From Lactarius indigo (taxonomy: Eukaryota; Basidiomycota; Agaricomycetes; Russulales; Russulaceae): a DNA stretch of 64,000 bases. This document shows, one piece after another, positions 42,389 through 53,968 of this stretch. Below the pieces are notes generated by a model. It was not told where the DNA came from, did no database searches, and saw only the letters and a list, made by a program, of their open reading frames with translations. The translations under genes were made by a program, and so were the position numbers. Every line of letters begins with the position of its first letter. The first letter of the stretch is position 1. The stretch is from positions 868,001-932,000 of the forward strand of contig JAFKAC010000001.1 in the NCBI GenBank assembly GCA_025766275.1, given 5' to 3'.

Positions 42389-45300
42389 ATGGCTTTACCC
42401 AGCCTCGATCTACTAGACATTGAGGCTCAGACCAGTAGGGTCTTGAGTAGCGTTACGGAAGCTCAGCCTGCGATTATTTCAAATCCTCCGAGTCCATCAG
42501 CTACAAATCCCGCAAGTCCCCAGCTACGAAGTAGCGCAGACCTTCAGCCTCACGCCACAAATACAAATCAATATCACAATGGAAATGCTTCTGCAGTGCA
42601 AACTGCGGATAATTCACAAGTTCGGCGAGGTATGTTGACTTGCGCAAGTTTCACAACTCGTAATCTCATTAGTGTACCAGACGAGAACCAAGGAGACTCC
42701 TCTGATGGTCCTGTGGTCAATGTACCTCACTGAGGCCGAGAAGCAGGACGCGGAGGTACTTGAGAGTTGGAAGGGAGATGCAAATGGAATCCTCGTATTC
42801 GTGAGTCCTGGTCCCTCCTGTACATATTTCACCGTCTAAACTACATCTCGAAGACGGGTCTGTTCTCCGCCACTGTCGCTGCCTTCATTATCGAAAGCTA
42901 CAAGCAGTTATCCCCGGATTCTGGCGATACGACCAATGCGCTCCTTGGTCAAATATCTCAACAGCTTGTCAATATCTCTCATGGGAAACCTCTCGCGAGC
43001 GTTGCGGTAACGAGCGGACAGTCGTTTAAACCAACAGCATCCGCTGTCAGGGTCAACGTATTCTGGTTCCTCAGTTTAATCCTCAGTCTGAATTGCGCGC
43101 TTTCTGCGACATTAATGCAACAATGGGCCCGACGGTATCAGGAACTTGCACAGCGCCGTGGTGCATTTCACAGGCGCGGGCGTATGCGGGCATATATTTT
43201 CGATGGAATTAGCAGATTTGGGATGGCGCGAGCCGTCGCGACAATGCCCACTCTCCTGCACATATCCGTCTTCCTCTTTTTCGCCGGTCTTGTCGAGTTT
43301 CTTTTCCCGATCTACACGACCGTCGCGTACGCCACTCTCAGCTGCATCATGGTGTTCGCTCTGGCATACGCAATTTTGACGGTTTTACCAACCATTCGTC
43401 TCAATTGCCCGTATAGCACGCCCCTGTCCGGATTTACATGGCTTATATCGCAGTTGTCCATGATCGGGTTTCTTTGGACAATCCTCAATATCGAGAGTCT
43501 ATTTCGTACATTGTTGTCAACATTACGGAGTCTGGCTGGTCAACACGCGCTTGAAACACATGGGCTGAAAAGGTGGAGGGAAACACTCGAAAAGCGGGTC
43601 AAGATTCGTCGACAGTGGTTCTCGCAAGGCCTTCGGAAGAGCGTTGAGCTCGGGGCCTATATAGCCGAATCAAGGGTGGTCACAAGTGCACTTGTATGGA
43701 CACTTGCAGCTCTCGACGAAGACAAGGAGATCGAAGACTTTGCCGCACGAGTGCCAGGATTCTTCGACTCTCGTGTTGTCCCAGATGCGAAATTGGCTAT
43801 CCTTCCCCTTATGTCCCACCAACCGAACACCGACCCCATCTTAGGATCCCGTCTATACGATCTCCTCAAGACGTGTATACCGGAGACGTCGATTCTCGAC
43901 GAAAAGACACGCGAGAACCGTCTGCAGGTTTGCATGAAATGCTTGTGGTCTTTTGCAAGAGCATATAATCAACTTGGGACCTAATCAGGTGTTGCCATCC
44001 TATTTCCGGAACGCCCTCGCCAGTCCAGAGATCACTCGTCGTGTTCGGGCCGAAAAAGACGCCGGTGTCCGTGTGATCGGACGCTGCTTTGGGGCGTTGG
44101 TCGCAAACAAGCTTGCAACCGACCTCGAGTCGCGGACTGATCCAATTAGCAAAGGGGAACTGGCGTGCCTATCGGCCATCCTTGGTACCAAGAGTTATGA
44201 TGTGGAGCTTTTGCTTAGCCAGCCTGGTGCCGTCGCGCTTGCGAACATGATTTCACTCACGTTTGACGATATTGACGGCTTGGCGACCGACAAAACTCCA
44301 TCAGGTGTACTAGATGTGGTCCAGCAGACACTCGATATCCTCTCTCAAGCTCTTTCATCTCGACAGGACGTTGAAGCACAGTTAGAACAACCAATCGCTA
44401 TAATCAACGGTTCTGACGGGATGTTTGAGTGCGCCCTTGAATCCCACCTCCTTCACCTCCTCAATACTTGCGTGCAAGTAACCTCGCCTCTCCTCACAGA
44501 AAGGGTACGCACTAGGTGTCTGCGGGTATGTTTGAAGGGTCTGTGGTATTTTGGAAGAACGTTCAATCAACCCGGGGACTTTGTGCCTTTGCCGCCTCAT
44601 GGATGCGTCGGTTTCGCCAACCCGGAGATGATTCGTCGCGTACGGGAGCAACATGATCTCTCCGTCCGCGTGATGGGACGTTGTGTTGAGGCCCTGGTCG
44701 TAAACAAGCTTGCAACCGGCGTCAAGTCACGCAATGTTCCGGTCAGAAATGACGAGCTGGCGTGTTTATCGGCTATCCTCGGTACCAAGAGCCATGATGT
44801 AATGATTTTGCTTCGCCATCCAGGCGCTATCGAATTTACCAACATGATTTTCCTCGCATTGGACAATCTCTACTCCTCCGCCTCGGCCAGAGTGTCCTCG
44901 GATGTCCCGAGTGTAGTTCAGCAGACGTTCGGAGTTCTCTCTCAGGCTCTTCCCGTTGAACTGGGCACCGTGATGCCGCTATATCAGACGAAGCCTTCGG
45001 TCAATGTTTCTGACGGTCAGTGTGAATTCGTACTCTGACCCCGCCTCTATTATCTAAAGTTATATGTCAGGGACCTCACCTCCCACGGCTGCAATGTATC
45101 GGAGCGTTTTACGTGCGTGGATGATGAACCTGTGGCATTTCACAAGAGACTTCAATGAACTCCAGAACTCGGGGCCTTTGCCGTCCTATTTCCGCATCAC
45201 TTTCACCAACCCGGAGATGACTCGTCGCATACGCGAGGAACGTGACCTCACGATCCGTGTGATAGGACGTTGTATCGAAGCGTTGGTCGTAAACAAGCTG

Positions 45301-48300
45301 GCGGCTGACATCAACTCGCGCAATGTTTCGGTGACCAATGATGAGCTGGCGTGTTTGTCGGCTATCCTCGGTACCAAGAGCCATGATGTGATGATTTTAC
45401 TTAGTCATCCAGGCGCTATCGAATTTACGATGATGGTTTTCCTTGCATTGGACAATTTCTACTCATTCACACCCGAAAAAGTGCCTCCGGATGTCTTGGA
45501 TATGGTTCAACAGACATTTGGTATCCTCGAGCAGGCCCTCCCAGCTGAATCGAACGCCGCGATGCCCCTGGACCAAACAGATACTCTGATGGGCGTTTCT
45601 GACGGTCAGTGTGAACTCATACTCTGATCCCATCTGTATCGTCTAAAGATGCATGTCAGGGACATCACCTCTCACGGCCGAAATGTATAGGGGCGTTTTT
45701 CGTGCGTGGATGATGAACCTGTGGCGTTTTGCAAGAGACTTCAATGAATTCCAGAACTCGGTGCCTTGGCCGTCCTATGTCCGCATCGCTTTCACCAACC
45801 CGGAGATGACTCGTCGCATACGCGAGGAACATGACCTCACTATCCGTGTGATAGGACGTTGTGTCGAAGCGTTGGTCGTAAATAAGCTGGCAGCTGACAT
45901 CAACTCACACAATGTTTCGATGACCAATGATGAACTGGCACAAGAACTGGCATGTTTATCGGCTATCCTTGGCACCAAGAGTCATGATGTGACTCTTTTG
46001 CTTAGCCATCGAGGAGCCATTGAATTTATAAACACAGTGTTCCTCACATTGGACGATTTCTACTCCTTCGCCCTTGAAAAACTGCCCCCATGTGTGCTGG
46101 ATGTGGTCCAAAAGACATCCATCGCCCTCTCTCAAGGTCTACCACCTGAATTGGTTTCCAGGATGCGACTAAATCAGACAGATTGTCTCGTGAATAATTC
46201 TGACGGTCAGTGTGAATTCGTACTCTGATCCCGTCTCTATCATCTAAAGCTACACATCAGTGACCTCACCTCTTACGGCCGAAATGTATCGGAGCGTGTT
46301 ACGCGTGTGGATGATGGACCTGTGGCGTTTTACAAGAGAGTTCAACAACTCGGTGCCTTTGCCATCCTATGTCTGTGCCGCTTTCACCAACCCAGAGATG
46401 ACTCGTCGCATACACGAGGAACGCGACTTTGCCGTCCGTGTGATAGGACATTGTGCTGAGGTGTTGGTCGTAAACAAGCTTGCGGCTGACATCAAATCAC
46501 GCGGTGTTTCGGTCACTAATGAGCAGCTGGCGTGTATATCGGCAACCCTCGGCACCAAGAGCTCTGATATATTACTCTTGCTTAATCACACAGGCGCCAT
46601 CGAATTTACGAACATGATTTTCTTCATACTGGACGATTTTTATTCCTTCACCCATGAAACAGTGCCCTCATATGCGTTGGATGTGGTCCGACAGACATCT
46701 AGTGCTCTCTCTCGGGCTCTACCACCCGAATTGAACACCATGATGCGACTAAGCCGGACAGATACTCTAATGGGCGGTTCTGATTGTCAGTGTGAATTGA
46801 TACTCTTAACCTGTCTTTGTCGACTAAAGATGTTCGTCAGGGACCTCATCTCTCACGGCAGAATCGTATCGGGGCGTTTTACGTACGTGGATGAAGAATT
46901 TATGGCATTGCACAAGAGGGTACTACGAACCTGGGAAGTCGGTGCCTTTGTCGTCCCCTCTCTGGATCGCTTTTTCCAACCCGGAGATGACTCGCCGCAT
47001 ACACGAGGGACGTGATCTCACTATCCGTGTGATAGGACGTTGTGTTGAGGCGTTGCTCGTAAGCAAGCTTGCAGTTGACATCAGTTCACGCAATATTTCG
47101 GTCCACGATGGCGACCCTGAGCTGGCGTGCCTAGCGACTATCCTTGGCACTGAGAGCCATGATGTGATGAATTTACTTAGCCATCCAGGTGCCATCGAAT
47201 TGACGATGATGGTTTTCCTCGCATTGGACAATTTCTACTCATTCACACCCGAAAAAGTGCCTCCGGATGTCTTGGATGTTGTCCAACAGACATTGGGCAT
47301 CCTCTCGCAGGCCCTTCCAGCTGAACCGGACGCCACGATGTTGCTAGGCCGATCAGACGCCCTGATGCGTGTTCCTAATGGTCAGTGTGAACTCGTACCC
47401 TGATCCCGCCTGCATCTTCTAAAGTTTAACGTCAGGGACATCATCTCTCACGGCCGAAATGTACAGGAGCGTTTTTCGTGCGTGGATGGTGAACCTGTGG
47501 GATTTCACAAGAGAGTTCAATGAACTCCAGAACTCAGGCCCTTTGCCATCCTATGTCTGTGCCGCTTTCACTAACCCGGAGATGACCCGTCGCATACGCG
47601 AGGAACGTGACCTCGCAGTCCGTGTGATAGGACGTTGTGTTGGAGCATTGGTCGTAAACAAGCTTGCAGCCGACATCAACTCACGCAATGTTCAAGTTCC
47701 GGTCACTCAGGTTAATGACGAGCTGGCGTGTTTATCGGCAACCCTCGGCACCAAGAGCCCTGATGTGTTACTCTTGCTGAACCACGCAGGCGCCATCGAG
47801 TTTACGAATATGGCTTTCCTCGCTTTGGACGATTTTTACTCGTTCACCCTTGAAACACTGCCCCCGTATGTGCTGGATGTGGTCCATCGGACGTCTAGTA
47901 CTCTCTTTCGAGGACCATCACCTGAATTGAACGCCAGGATGCGACTTAATCAGACAGATAATCTCGTGAATATTTCCGATGGTCAGTGTGAACTCGTACT
48001 CTGATCCCGTCTGTATCGTCTAATGATTCACATCAGGGACCTCACCTCCCACGGCCGCGATTTATCGGAGTGTTTTGCGAGTTTGGATGGTGAACCTGTG
48101 GCAATTCACAAGAGATTTCAATGAACGTGGGAACTCAGTGCCTTTGCCACCCTATGTCCGCATCGCTTTCACCAACCAAGAGATGACTCGTCGCATACGA
48201 GAGGAACGTGACCCCACAATCCGTGTGATAGGACGTTGTGTCGAAGCGTTGGTCGTAAACAAGCTGGCAGCTGACATCAACTCACGCAATGTTCCGGTGA

Positions 48301-49319
48301 CCGATGACGAGCTGGCATGTCTATCGACTATCCTCGATAGTAACGACGTGAGGTTTTGCCTCGGCCGACCTGGCACCATCGAGCTTGTGAACATAGCTTC
48401 CCTCGCGTTGGGTGATGTCAGTTCCATACGAGCTGATCAAATGCCGCCCGACATGAGTTCTGTGCTCCAACAAACGCTCGCCATACTCTCTCAAGCTCTT
48501 CCGGCTCAAGGGGAAGCTGAAATACCGCTAGACCGGACTGACACTCTCGTTGACTTTTTGGACGACAATTTCGAGCGCGTCATTGTATCCCGCCTCCACA
48601 GTCTCCTCAATATATGCATACAACCAGGCGCCCCGTCCCTCACGGAAGAAGTCCGTGCGAGCTGTCTGCGTATGTGTCTGAAGGCTCTCTGGCACTGTGG
48701 CAAAGCGTACCATCGAACTCCTGATCCATTGCCCTCCTATTTTCCCCTCCTGCTCGCCAAGCCCGAGATTTCCCGTCACTTCCCGACCGAACAGGATCTT
48801 GTCGCCCGCATCATGGGATGCTGCTTCGGGGCCTTGATCGTAAGTAAGTTAGTGGACGCCTTCAAGTCACCGATTTTTGTCAGTGGCCGTGTGCTCAATG
48901 AAGAAATGGCATGCATATCGGCTATCCTCGGTACGGAGCACCACGGAGTTTTACTTTTACCTCACCATCTTCACGTCATCAATTTCCGGAATGTCGTTTC
49001 CCTCATGTCTGGTAGGATTAAAACGTTGTTCACCGCGGGGGGGAAGCCTGCGGACGTGGCACTACTGAACATAGCCCAAGAAACCCTCTACACCCTCGCA
49101 AATAGTCTTCGTGATAGCGTTTTCACGCTCGGGGGGCTGCGTAGGGACCAGGAGAGGTTGCTTCAGGAAATATCCTCAGATGTCGTACACCTGCTGCGCT
49201 CCGATCAGCGCGAAAACGAAACCGTGGAGACATTGGAGCGACTGCGGCAGATATTGGAAGAACTACCACCGGAAGTAGAGCAATCACAAGATATACCGAC
49301 ACAGAGCCTCGATCAGTGA
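42389..49319 (+). pseudogene. DUF6535 protein 3 with nine tandem modules; frameshifted
   Basis: It is a paralogue of the gene at 36966. Exon 1 is 42389-42629, exon 2 starts at 42681, and the membrane exon starts after T|G-L-F-S-A at about 42852. Exon 2 has one extra base near 42708 relative to its paralogue, giving an early stop. A second slip lies near 43975. Otherwise the modules are open: 1 (about 43840-44413), 2 (44414-45015), then 45071-45604, 45660-46205, 46261-46785, 46841-47380, 47436-47981, 48037 to about 48560, and 48561-49319. Six introns separate modules 2-8, all exactly 55 nt and phase 1 (45016-45070, 45605-45659, 46206-46260, 46786-46840, 47381-47435, 47982-48036). Junctions 1/2 and 8/9 have no intron. 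Intact module frames suggest recent loss, or sequencing error. Confidence 0.75.
43840..49319 (+). repeat. Nine-unit tandem exon-intron array, about 590 bp per unit
   Basis: Units encode 175-182 residues each, with conserved F-T-N-P-E-M-T-R-R-I, R-V-I-G-R-C, L-V-V-N-K-L-A-A-D-I, E-L-A-C-L-S-A-I-L-G-T-K-S, and H-P-G-A-I-E-F. Units 3-7 are most alike, which suggests the newest duplications. The homologous array in the gene at 36966 has five units. Confidence 0.85.
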
Positions 49320-50235
49320 TCAAGGAATTGCCAGGGGACAATTTAGCAACTCTGCGAGGTTACCGTATCATGGTGAATGTATGATGCACTAGGAGGCGCT
49401 TTTGACCATTCTCATACTTGACATTCAGTTGGTACGGAAGTCACTATTTTATACTATTTAGTCTCGCTTCACACACTACATTATATTCTTGTTCTTCTCC
49501 CAGTTCTGACATTTGCACCACACATAATCGTTCCTAATCAAGCCGATTCCATCTTCTTGAGTGGGTAGTACATGTGACAGTTTAGAATCCTCATTCGGCT
49601 TGTTCAACCGTGTTGTTCATAACTACTTTGGTGGGTGGGACTGACCGCCAACTAAGCCCATACGTCGGCCGATATGCGCCGAAAGTTCGGGCTCCAGCTG
49701 AGGAGGCTACGTCTTTCCTGCGCGCGCCAACTACTTCCCATTCTTATGGAGTCTACAAAGATACTTTCCTGCTACTAACGTCGGGGAGGTCAGAGTCTCT
49801 GCCTATTGCGGGTTTAATATCTCGACAAATGATGTATCCTGACAGGCCTGACTCCTTATCAACGATAATTCGTGACTTCCCCGTCCCGACCCAGCTAAGG
49901 CAAGCTAACGCGACGCTGGCGCATCTCCTCCAGAAGGGAATCCCACCGTGTAACATTGTCATCAGCAGTGATTTGGCAGGCAGGGTTCCCACGCCCGAGC
50001 TCACTACGCACACCCTGGCACTGCACCCACTGACGTCCTTTCCAGTACCCGACTCAAGACCCGATTATTCCCCTATAGCGCAGATGCATTCTCATATGTC
50101 TGAAGAAAGAAAGGCCTGCCCTTTCCCACTCGTGCGAATTCGTGGAGGACCTAGTGACGTTTGACGTGACGCTCGAGCTAGAACATCACGTCTCGCCCGC
50201 AGTTGCGCTAGCGAGCTGGTGGTCTGGGCTTGGGG
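49320..50235. other. Region after DUF6535 gene 3; no gene recognised
   Basis: An open stretch at 49610-50164 starts with GTG, has no domain I know and no clear splice structure. The end of the region may belong to the decayed F-box-like gene that follows. Confidence 0.3.
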
Positions 50236-51415
50236 GTGTTCTCTGGGATATCCGTCACTGTAGGAACAGACGAGAGTCCACAGGGTTTTCCGGAATTGTT
50301 GGCTAGCACATACATCGCCAAGCATGTCCGAGTCATACAAATCGTCGAGGATCCAGGTAAGTGTTGACTCGGTTACACTGGCGGGCAGCCTGGCTGCTGA
50401 GTGCTGGCGCGCTTGTATTTCCCTCAGTTTTATCCGATTTTTGAGACCGAGAGGGATGAAAACGAGAGGCTTAAGTGAGGTGCTTTCGTGTTCGATTCGA
50501 GGAGACACACCGCTGATGCTGAAAATAATTGGAAATCGTCTCAGGGGTGTTATTTCATGCTTCACCTCATTCCCTCACTAGAATCTCTCATAATCACATT
50601 TTTTCCCGACGAAGATACCTCTCAGAAAGACCCGTTCTCGTATAATGACGACCCCACACGATACCATTTTCTCCAATGGGATGTCCTTGGAGGACTGGTT
50701 TGCAACCCAAACCCGCTTTCGGTGCTACGGTCCCTACAAATCGACAACTGGTTCGCGTATCCCGATAATCTGTATGCTGCAGTCCCATTCCAGCATATAG
50801 TCGCATCGTTGTGGGATCTACGTTAAGATAGCGATTACAAGAGCGATCTGGACGATTTCCCGGCCGAAGACTTTTGGCCGGACGTTATCTGGCACCGTGT
50901 TCTACGTACCTGCGGTGAACCTCCAATGAACTGCAAGTTAGAATTTGGGTCGCTGATTCATCTCTATTTGCGCTCGGTCACCTTCCGGACCTCGCCACAC
51001 TTTCACTTTCCAACTTCGTCTGGGGCGACGTAATAGTTGGCCATCAAGTGGTCGTTCTGGAGGTGGAAGATTTTGTTGGAGGCGCGGGAAAGCGCGGCTG
51101 AGATACAATTAGTAAAGGTAGCATACGGGAAAGTAAGGTAAAGTACTAACCTCAGTCTTCGGGAGAAAAGACTGAGGTGTCACTATGTATATAAGTACGG
51201 CGAATGAAAGTTTTCTGTACTAAATCTATAGTGGTATAGTGGGCATCTGTACTCGACTTGGTCGTTTCCGACCTTAGCCGTGTCGGAGTTTCCCGACGCT
51301 TACTCGTCGTGTGTGGCTGACACCGAGGAACTCCAACAGATTTTTGTGCGTCATGGAAAGACGCTCAAGAAGTTCGAACTGCAAAGTTGCATAATCTGCG
51401 TTTCATGAGATAGGC
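50236..51415 (+). pseudogene. Decayed F-box-like protein gene, relic 1
   Basis: A coding-like stretch to 50356 reads G-T-D-E-S-P-Q-G-F-P-E-L-L...H-V-R-V-I-Q-I-V-E-D-P and ends at a good donor (gtaagt). 50560-50826 reads L-E-S-L-I-I-T-F-F-P-D-E and S-L-Q-I-D-N-W-F-A-Y-P-D-N-L, typical of the leucine-rich part of Agaricomycete F-box-like proteins. 51300-51410 has F-V-R-H-G-K-T-L-K-K-F-E-L. Frames do not join and stops intervene. The match to relic 2 (T-D-E-S-x-x-G-F...I-V-E-D) supports the family call. The F-box itself is not visible here. Confidence 0.5.
51149..51178. repeat. Perfect 11-bp inverted repeat with adjacent TATA
   Basis: ACCTCAGTCTT and AAGACTGAGGT flank an 8-nt loop. On the minus strand a TATATAC box lies about 20 nt upstream of the hairpin (around 51186-51194). 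This is the same TATA-then-hairpin layout as the LTRs at the left of the window, so it may be a small degraded LTR in the F-box relic. Ends are not identifiable. Confidence 0.45.
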
Positions 51416-52066
51416 CCCACACCGGTTCGCCAATGAGCTAACTGAGTTGGTTAGCCTAGTAGTGGGATACAACTTTAATCAGCGATATGTTTGCTTCCTG
51501 CAGGAATATGGCTTCGACTCTAATTCAGCATACTCCCTACGTGTCACAGAAGAGGACAACGCCTGCGCTTGGAGCACTTGTTACGATTGTGAAAGGGCTA
51601 CAAAGGGGCGGGGTTAACCTCTTGTGATGGCGACTAGTGGGTGAGAAGAGAATCGCTTTACAGTACCCCTTACTAAAAAACTGTACATGGTTTATGCTAC
51701 GACGAATCGCTGTACGGCCTCCTGCTTTTTCCCCTCACCCAATATAACATCCACAGACTGGGTCCTCAGTTGGCGAATATATTATTTTAATTCTCAAGGA
51801 AACCGGGGCAATTGACGCCAGCAGTCATCGGTGCAGTAATTGACACGCATTCAAGTACTACGTGTGGTATAAAGGTGATAAAGTGGTACTGGCTGCATTG
51901 GCAGGTGCGCACGGTGGGTGGAGCAAGAAGCATTAGCACAGCCACAAGGATGAGTAAACATTGGGGGCGAGCTCATGTGGCGACACTACAGTAATCCACG
52001 AACTTAGACACATACACAATGGCCCACTGCCCCCCACTTTGCACGACTAAGCCATGGCCGGTTGGA
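51416..52066. other. Non-coding region between F-box relics
   Basis: Nothing with coding signature was found. The first part may be the decayed 3' end of relic 1. Confidence 0.3.
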
Positions 52067-52821
52067 ATGCTTACGCTACAGGATGAACTCTTGGGAAAAA
52101 TTGTAGAAGACACGGAATTGTCTGCACATGACATCCTCAACCTGTGATGTGTAAATTCAACCTTCCATGAACTCACGACTCAAATATTTTGGGAAATTTT
52201 AGTCCACACGACAGACGAGAGTACACTGGGCTTTCTGAAATTGTTGGTTACACCAGACATTACCGAGTATGTCAGGGAAATAAAAATTGTCGAGGATTTG
52301 GGCCCGGGTGAGTATAGACTTGTTGTGCGTCGTGCAGTGCTGACCGTGTACTACTTCTCTCAATAGTTCCCCACACAGTGGGGGGAAGGCGAGAGGTATA
52401 AGTTACTTGTAGTCGGGCCGCGGTCATTGAGCTATATTATTTGGCCTTCTTGTGTCGATGCTCCGAGTCTAAAATCCGCAACCGCTATTATATCAGAACG
52501 GACGGCGTGGCGAAATCAGTGGAAAATACTTTCAAAGAAAACGTACATGGGTGTTTGGCCATGCTTTTCAGAAAAGCCGATCGCCCAGCTCGCAGGACGC
52601 ATTTCGTCGGGCAGACCAAGAGCCGGAACTTGCCAGTGCACCTCATATATCCAAATCGATTCCATACGTGCCTTGGGGGGTCGGCACTGGCCGCGGCGCG
52701 TGCCAATGTTTTCTCTCTTGACGCTCTCATCACACTACCATCTTACAATCTTCAAGCTATCATATGCCCACCTATTAAACTCGTGAATCGACTCTCCAGA
52801 ATCGAGAAAACATGCGACTAA
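52067..52821 (+). pseudogene. Decayed F-box-like protein gene, relic 2
   Basis: From ATG 52067: L-T-L-Q-D-E-L-L-G-K-I-V-E-D...D-I-L-N-L then TGA (52145-52147). After it C-V-N-S-T-F-H-E-L-T-T and F-W-E-I-L-V-H-T-T-D-E-S continue in the same frame to a gtgagt donor at 52308. The first 40 codons fit an F-box-like motif (L-x-x-E-L-L-x-x-I...I-L-x-L...V...F). F-box proteins select substrates for SCF ubiquitin ligases. The sequence to 52821 is open in one frame but unrecognised. The TGA could be a former Cys or Arg codon. Confidence 0.5.
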
Positions 52822-53379
52822 ACTGTTCCCCGTCATCACACCACGACCCTCGGTCCTTTGAAGCTAGAGAGACCGTTCGATGCATCGTCCAAGCTCCACG
52901 GCACCATTTGTCTCACGCTTCATGACATCTCGCACTCCCACTCCCGAACTTGCCTTCCTCTCCGCATACCTTACGGCGCAGATGACAGATTGAAGCGCTG
53001 CCGACGATGCGCTCCGCTTCACTACGGTAATGGAGTATCGACGATTCCGAAGCGTGCTTAGACCGGCGCGGGAAATAGCGGACATAGACGGACAGGACCA
53101 CTTCTACACGCCAGTATTTCTGCCCAACAGGTAAGACGCCCCCACTTACGAGAAATAGGCAGAGGGGCTCCTCGAGGAAGAAGCGAGCATTGGGTAAACT
53201 TCGTATCTTACGGAGCGCATTCGACGGACTGTTTTAGGCACCTTTGTGAGCGGCCCGGTCTCTCGTGAGCCTCGTTTAAAATCTTATCTGTCGCTCACCC
53301 TTGAACGGGGCGAGGTGTGGTCTACGGGACATACCAGCGGGTCACCCGACGTCTCGCTAACTCGGCGCCAGCGGCAGTG
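52822..53379. other. No feature recognised
   Basis: Short open frames on both strands, none with a known motif or splice pattern. Confidence 0.3.
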
Positions 53380-53898
53380 TTAATTTAGCACATCTATTTC
53401 GAGTCGATGGACGAGGCGCCTGAAGTTGTTGAGAACCTGGAAGATATTGGTGAATGTGAATGTGGAGGGATTTGCGAGGCCCGTGAATGTCATGGGTTGG
53501 GTCACGAACAAAATGCTACGAGGAAGCGGAGAATTGGCCGACCTTGAGGGAAAAGGGAAAAGACGTAGCACAACTTGTGAAGCAAAGTTGCTATCCTCGT
53601 CTGCCCCCCAATGTTCAGTCATCATCTTGTCCCCTTCGTCTACCACCGCGAAGGATATATTTACAGAAGAGAGGCCCTGTTCCGTCCTCGAGGTTAGCCC
53701 TGGGTTCCCAAGATCTTGCAGACCGAGGCGAGAAATGCATTGGGTGGGTTGGACGTCAGTCGCGCAAGTGGGAGCCATGCCGTACTCTTGTTGATATTCT
53801 CTCGCACGGATATGTGGCTTGGGGTTCGCGAATTTCGCCTTAACATTTGTATTACGCAATAGGACAGTGTACACATCAGATGATGAGGAAGGAATCAA
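53380..53898 (-). pseudogene. Probable decayed N-terminal fragment of a DUF6535 gene
   Basis: A 172-codon open stretch includes D-E-G-D-K-M-M-T-E-H-W-x-A-D, then after a gap F-T-F-T-N-I-F-Q-V-L-N-N. These resemble the family's E-E-D-K-K-M-V-E-G-W-K-A-D-A-D and N-F-Y-L-A-N-I-Y-Q in the neighbouring genes, in the right order. The membrane segments are not recognisable. It lies just downstream of DUF6535 gene 4 on the same strand, so it may be the remains of a further tandem copy. Confidence 0.4.
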
Positions 53899-53968
53899 AT
53901 AGTATCAGTATGGCGGTATCGAGGACCCAAAAGGAAGATGTAACTAAAGTGTTAAACGTTAAACGATA

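Noticed and set aside
49610..50164. Open frame of 184 codons after DUF6535 gene 3
   Set aside because: It starts with GTG, has no recognised motif and no splice evidence; length alone is not enough.
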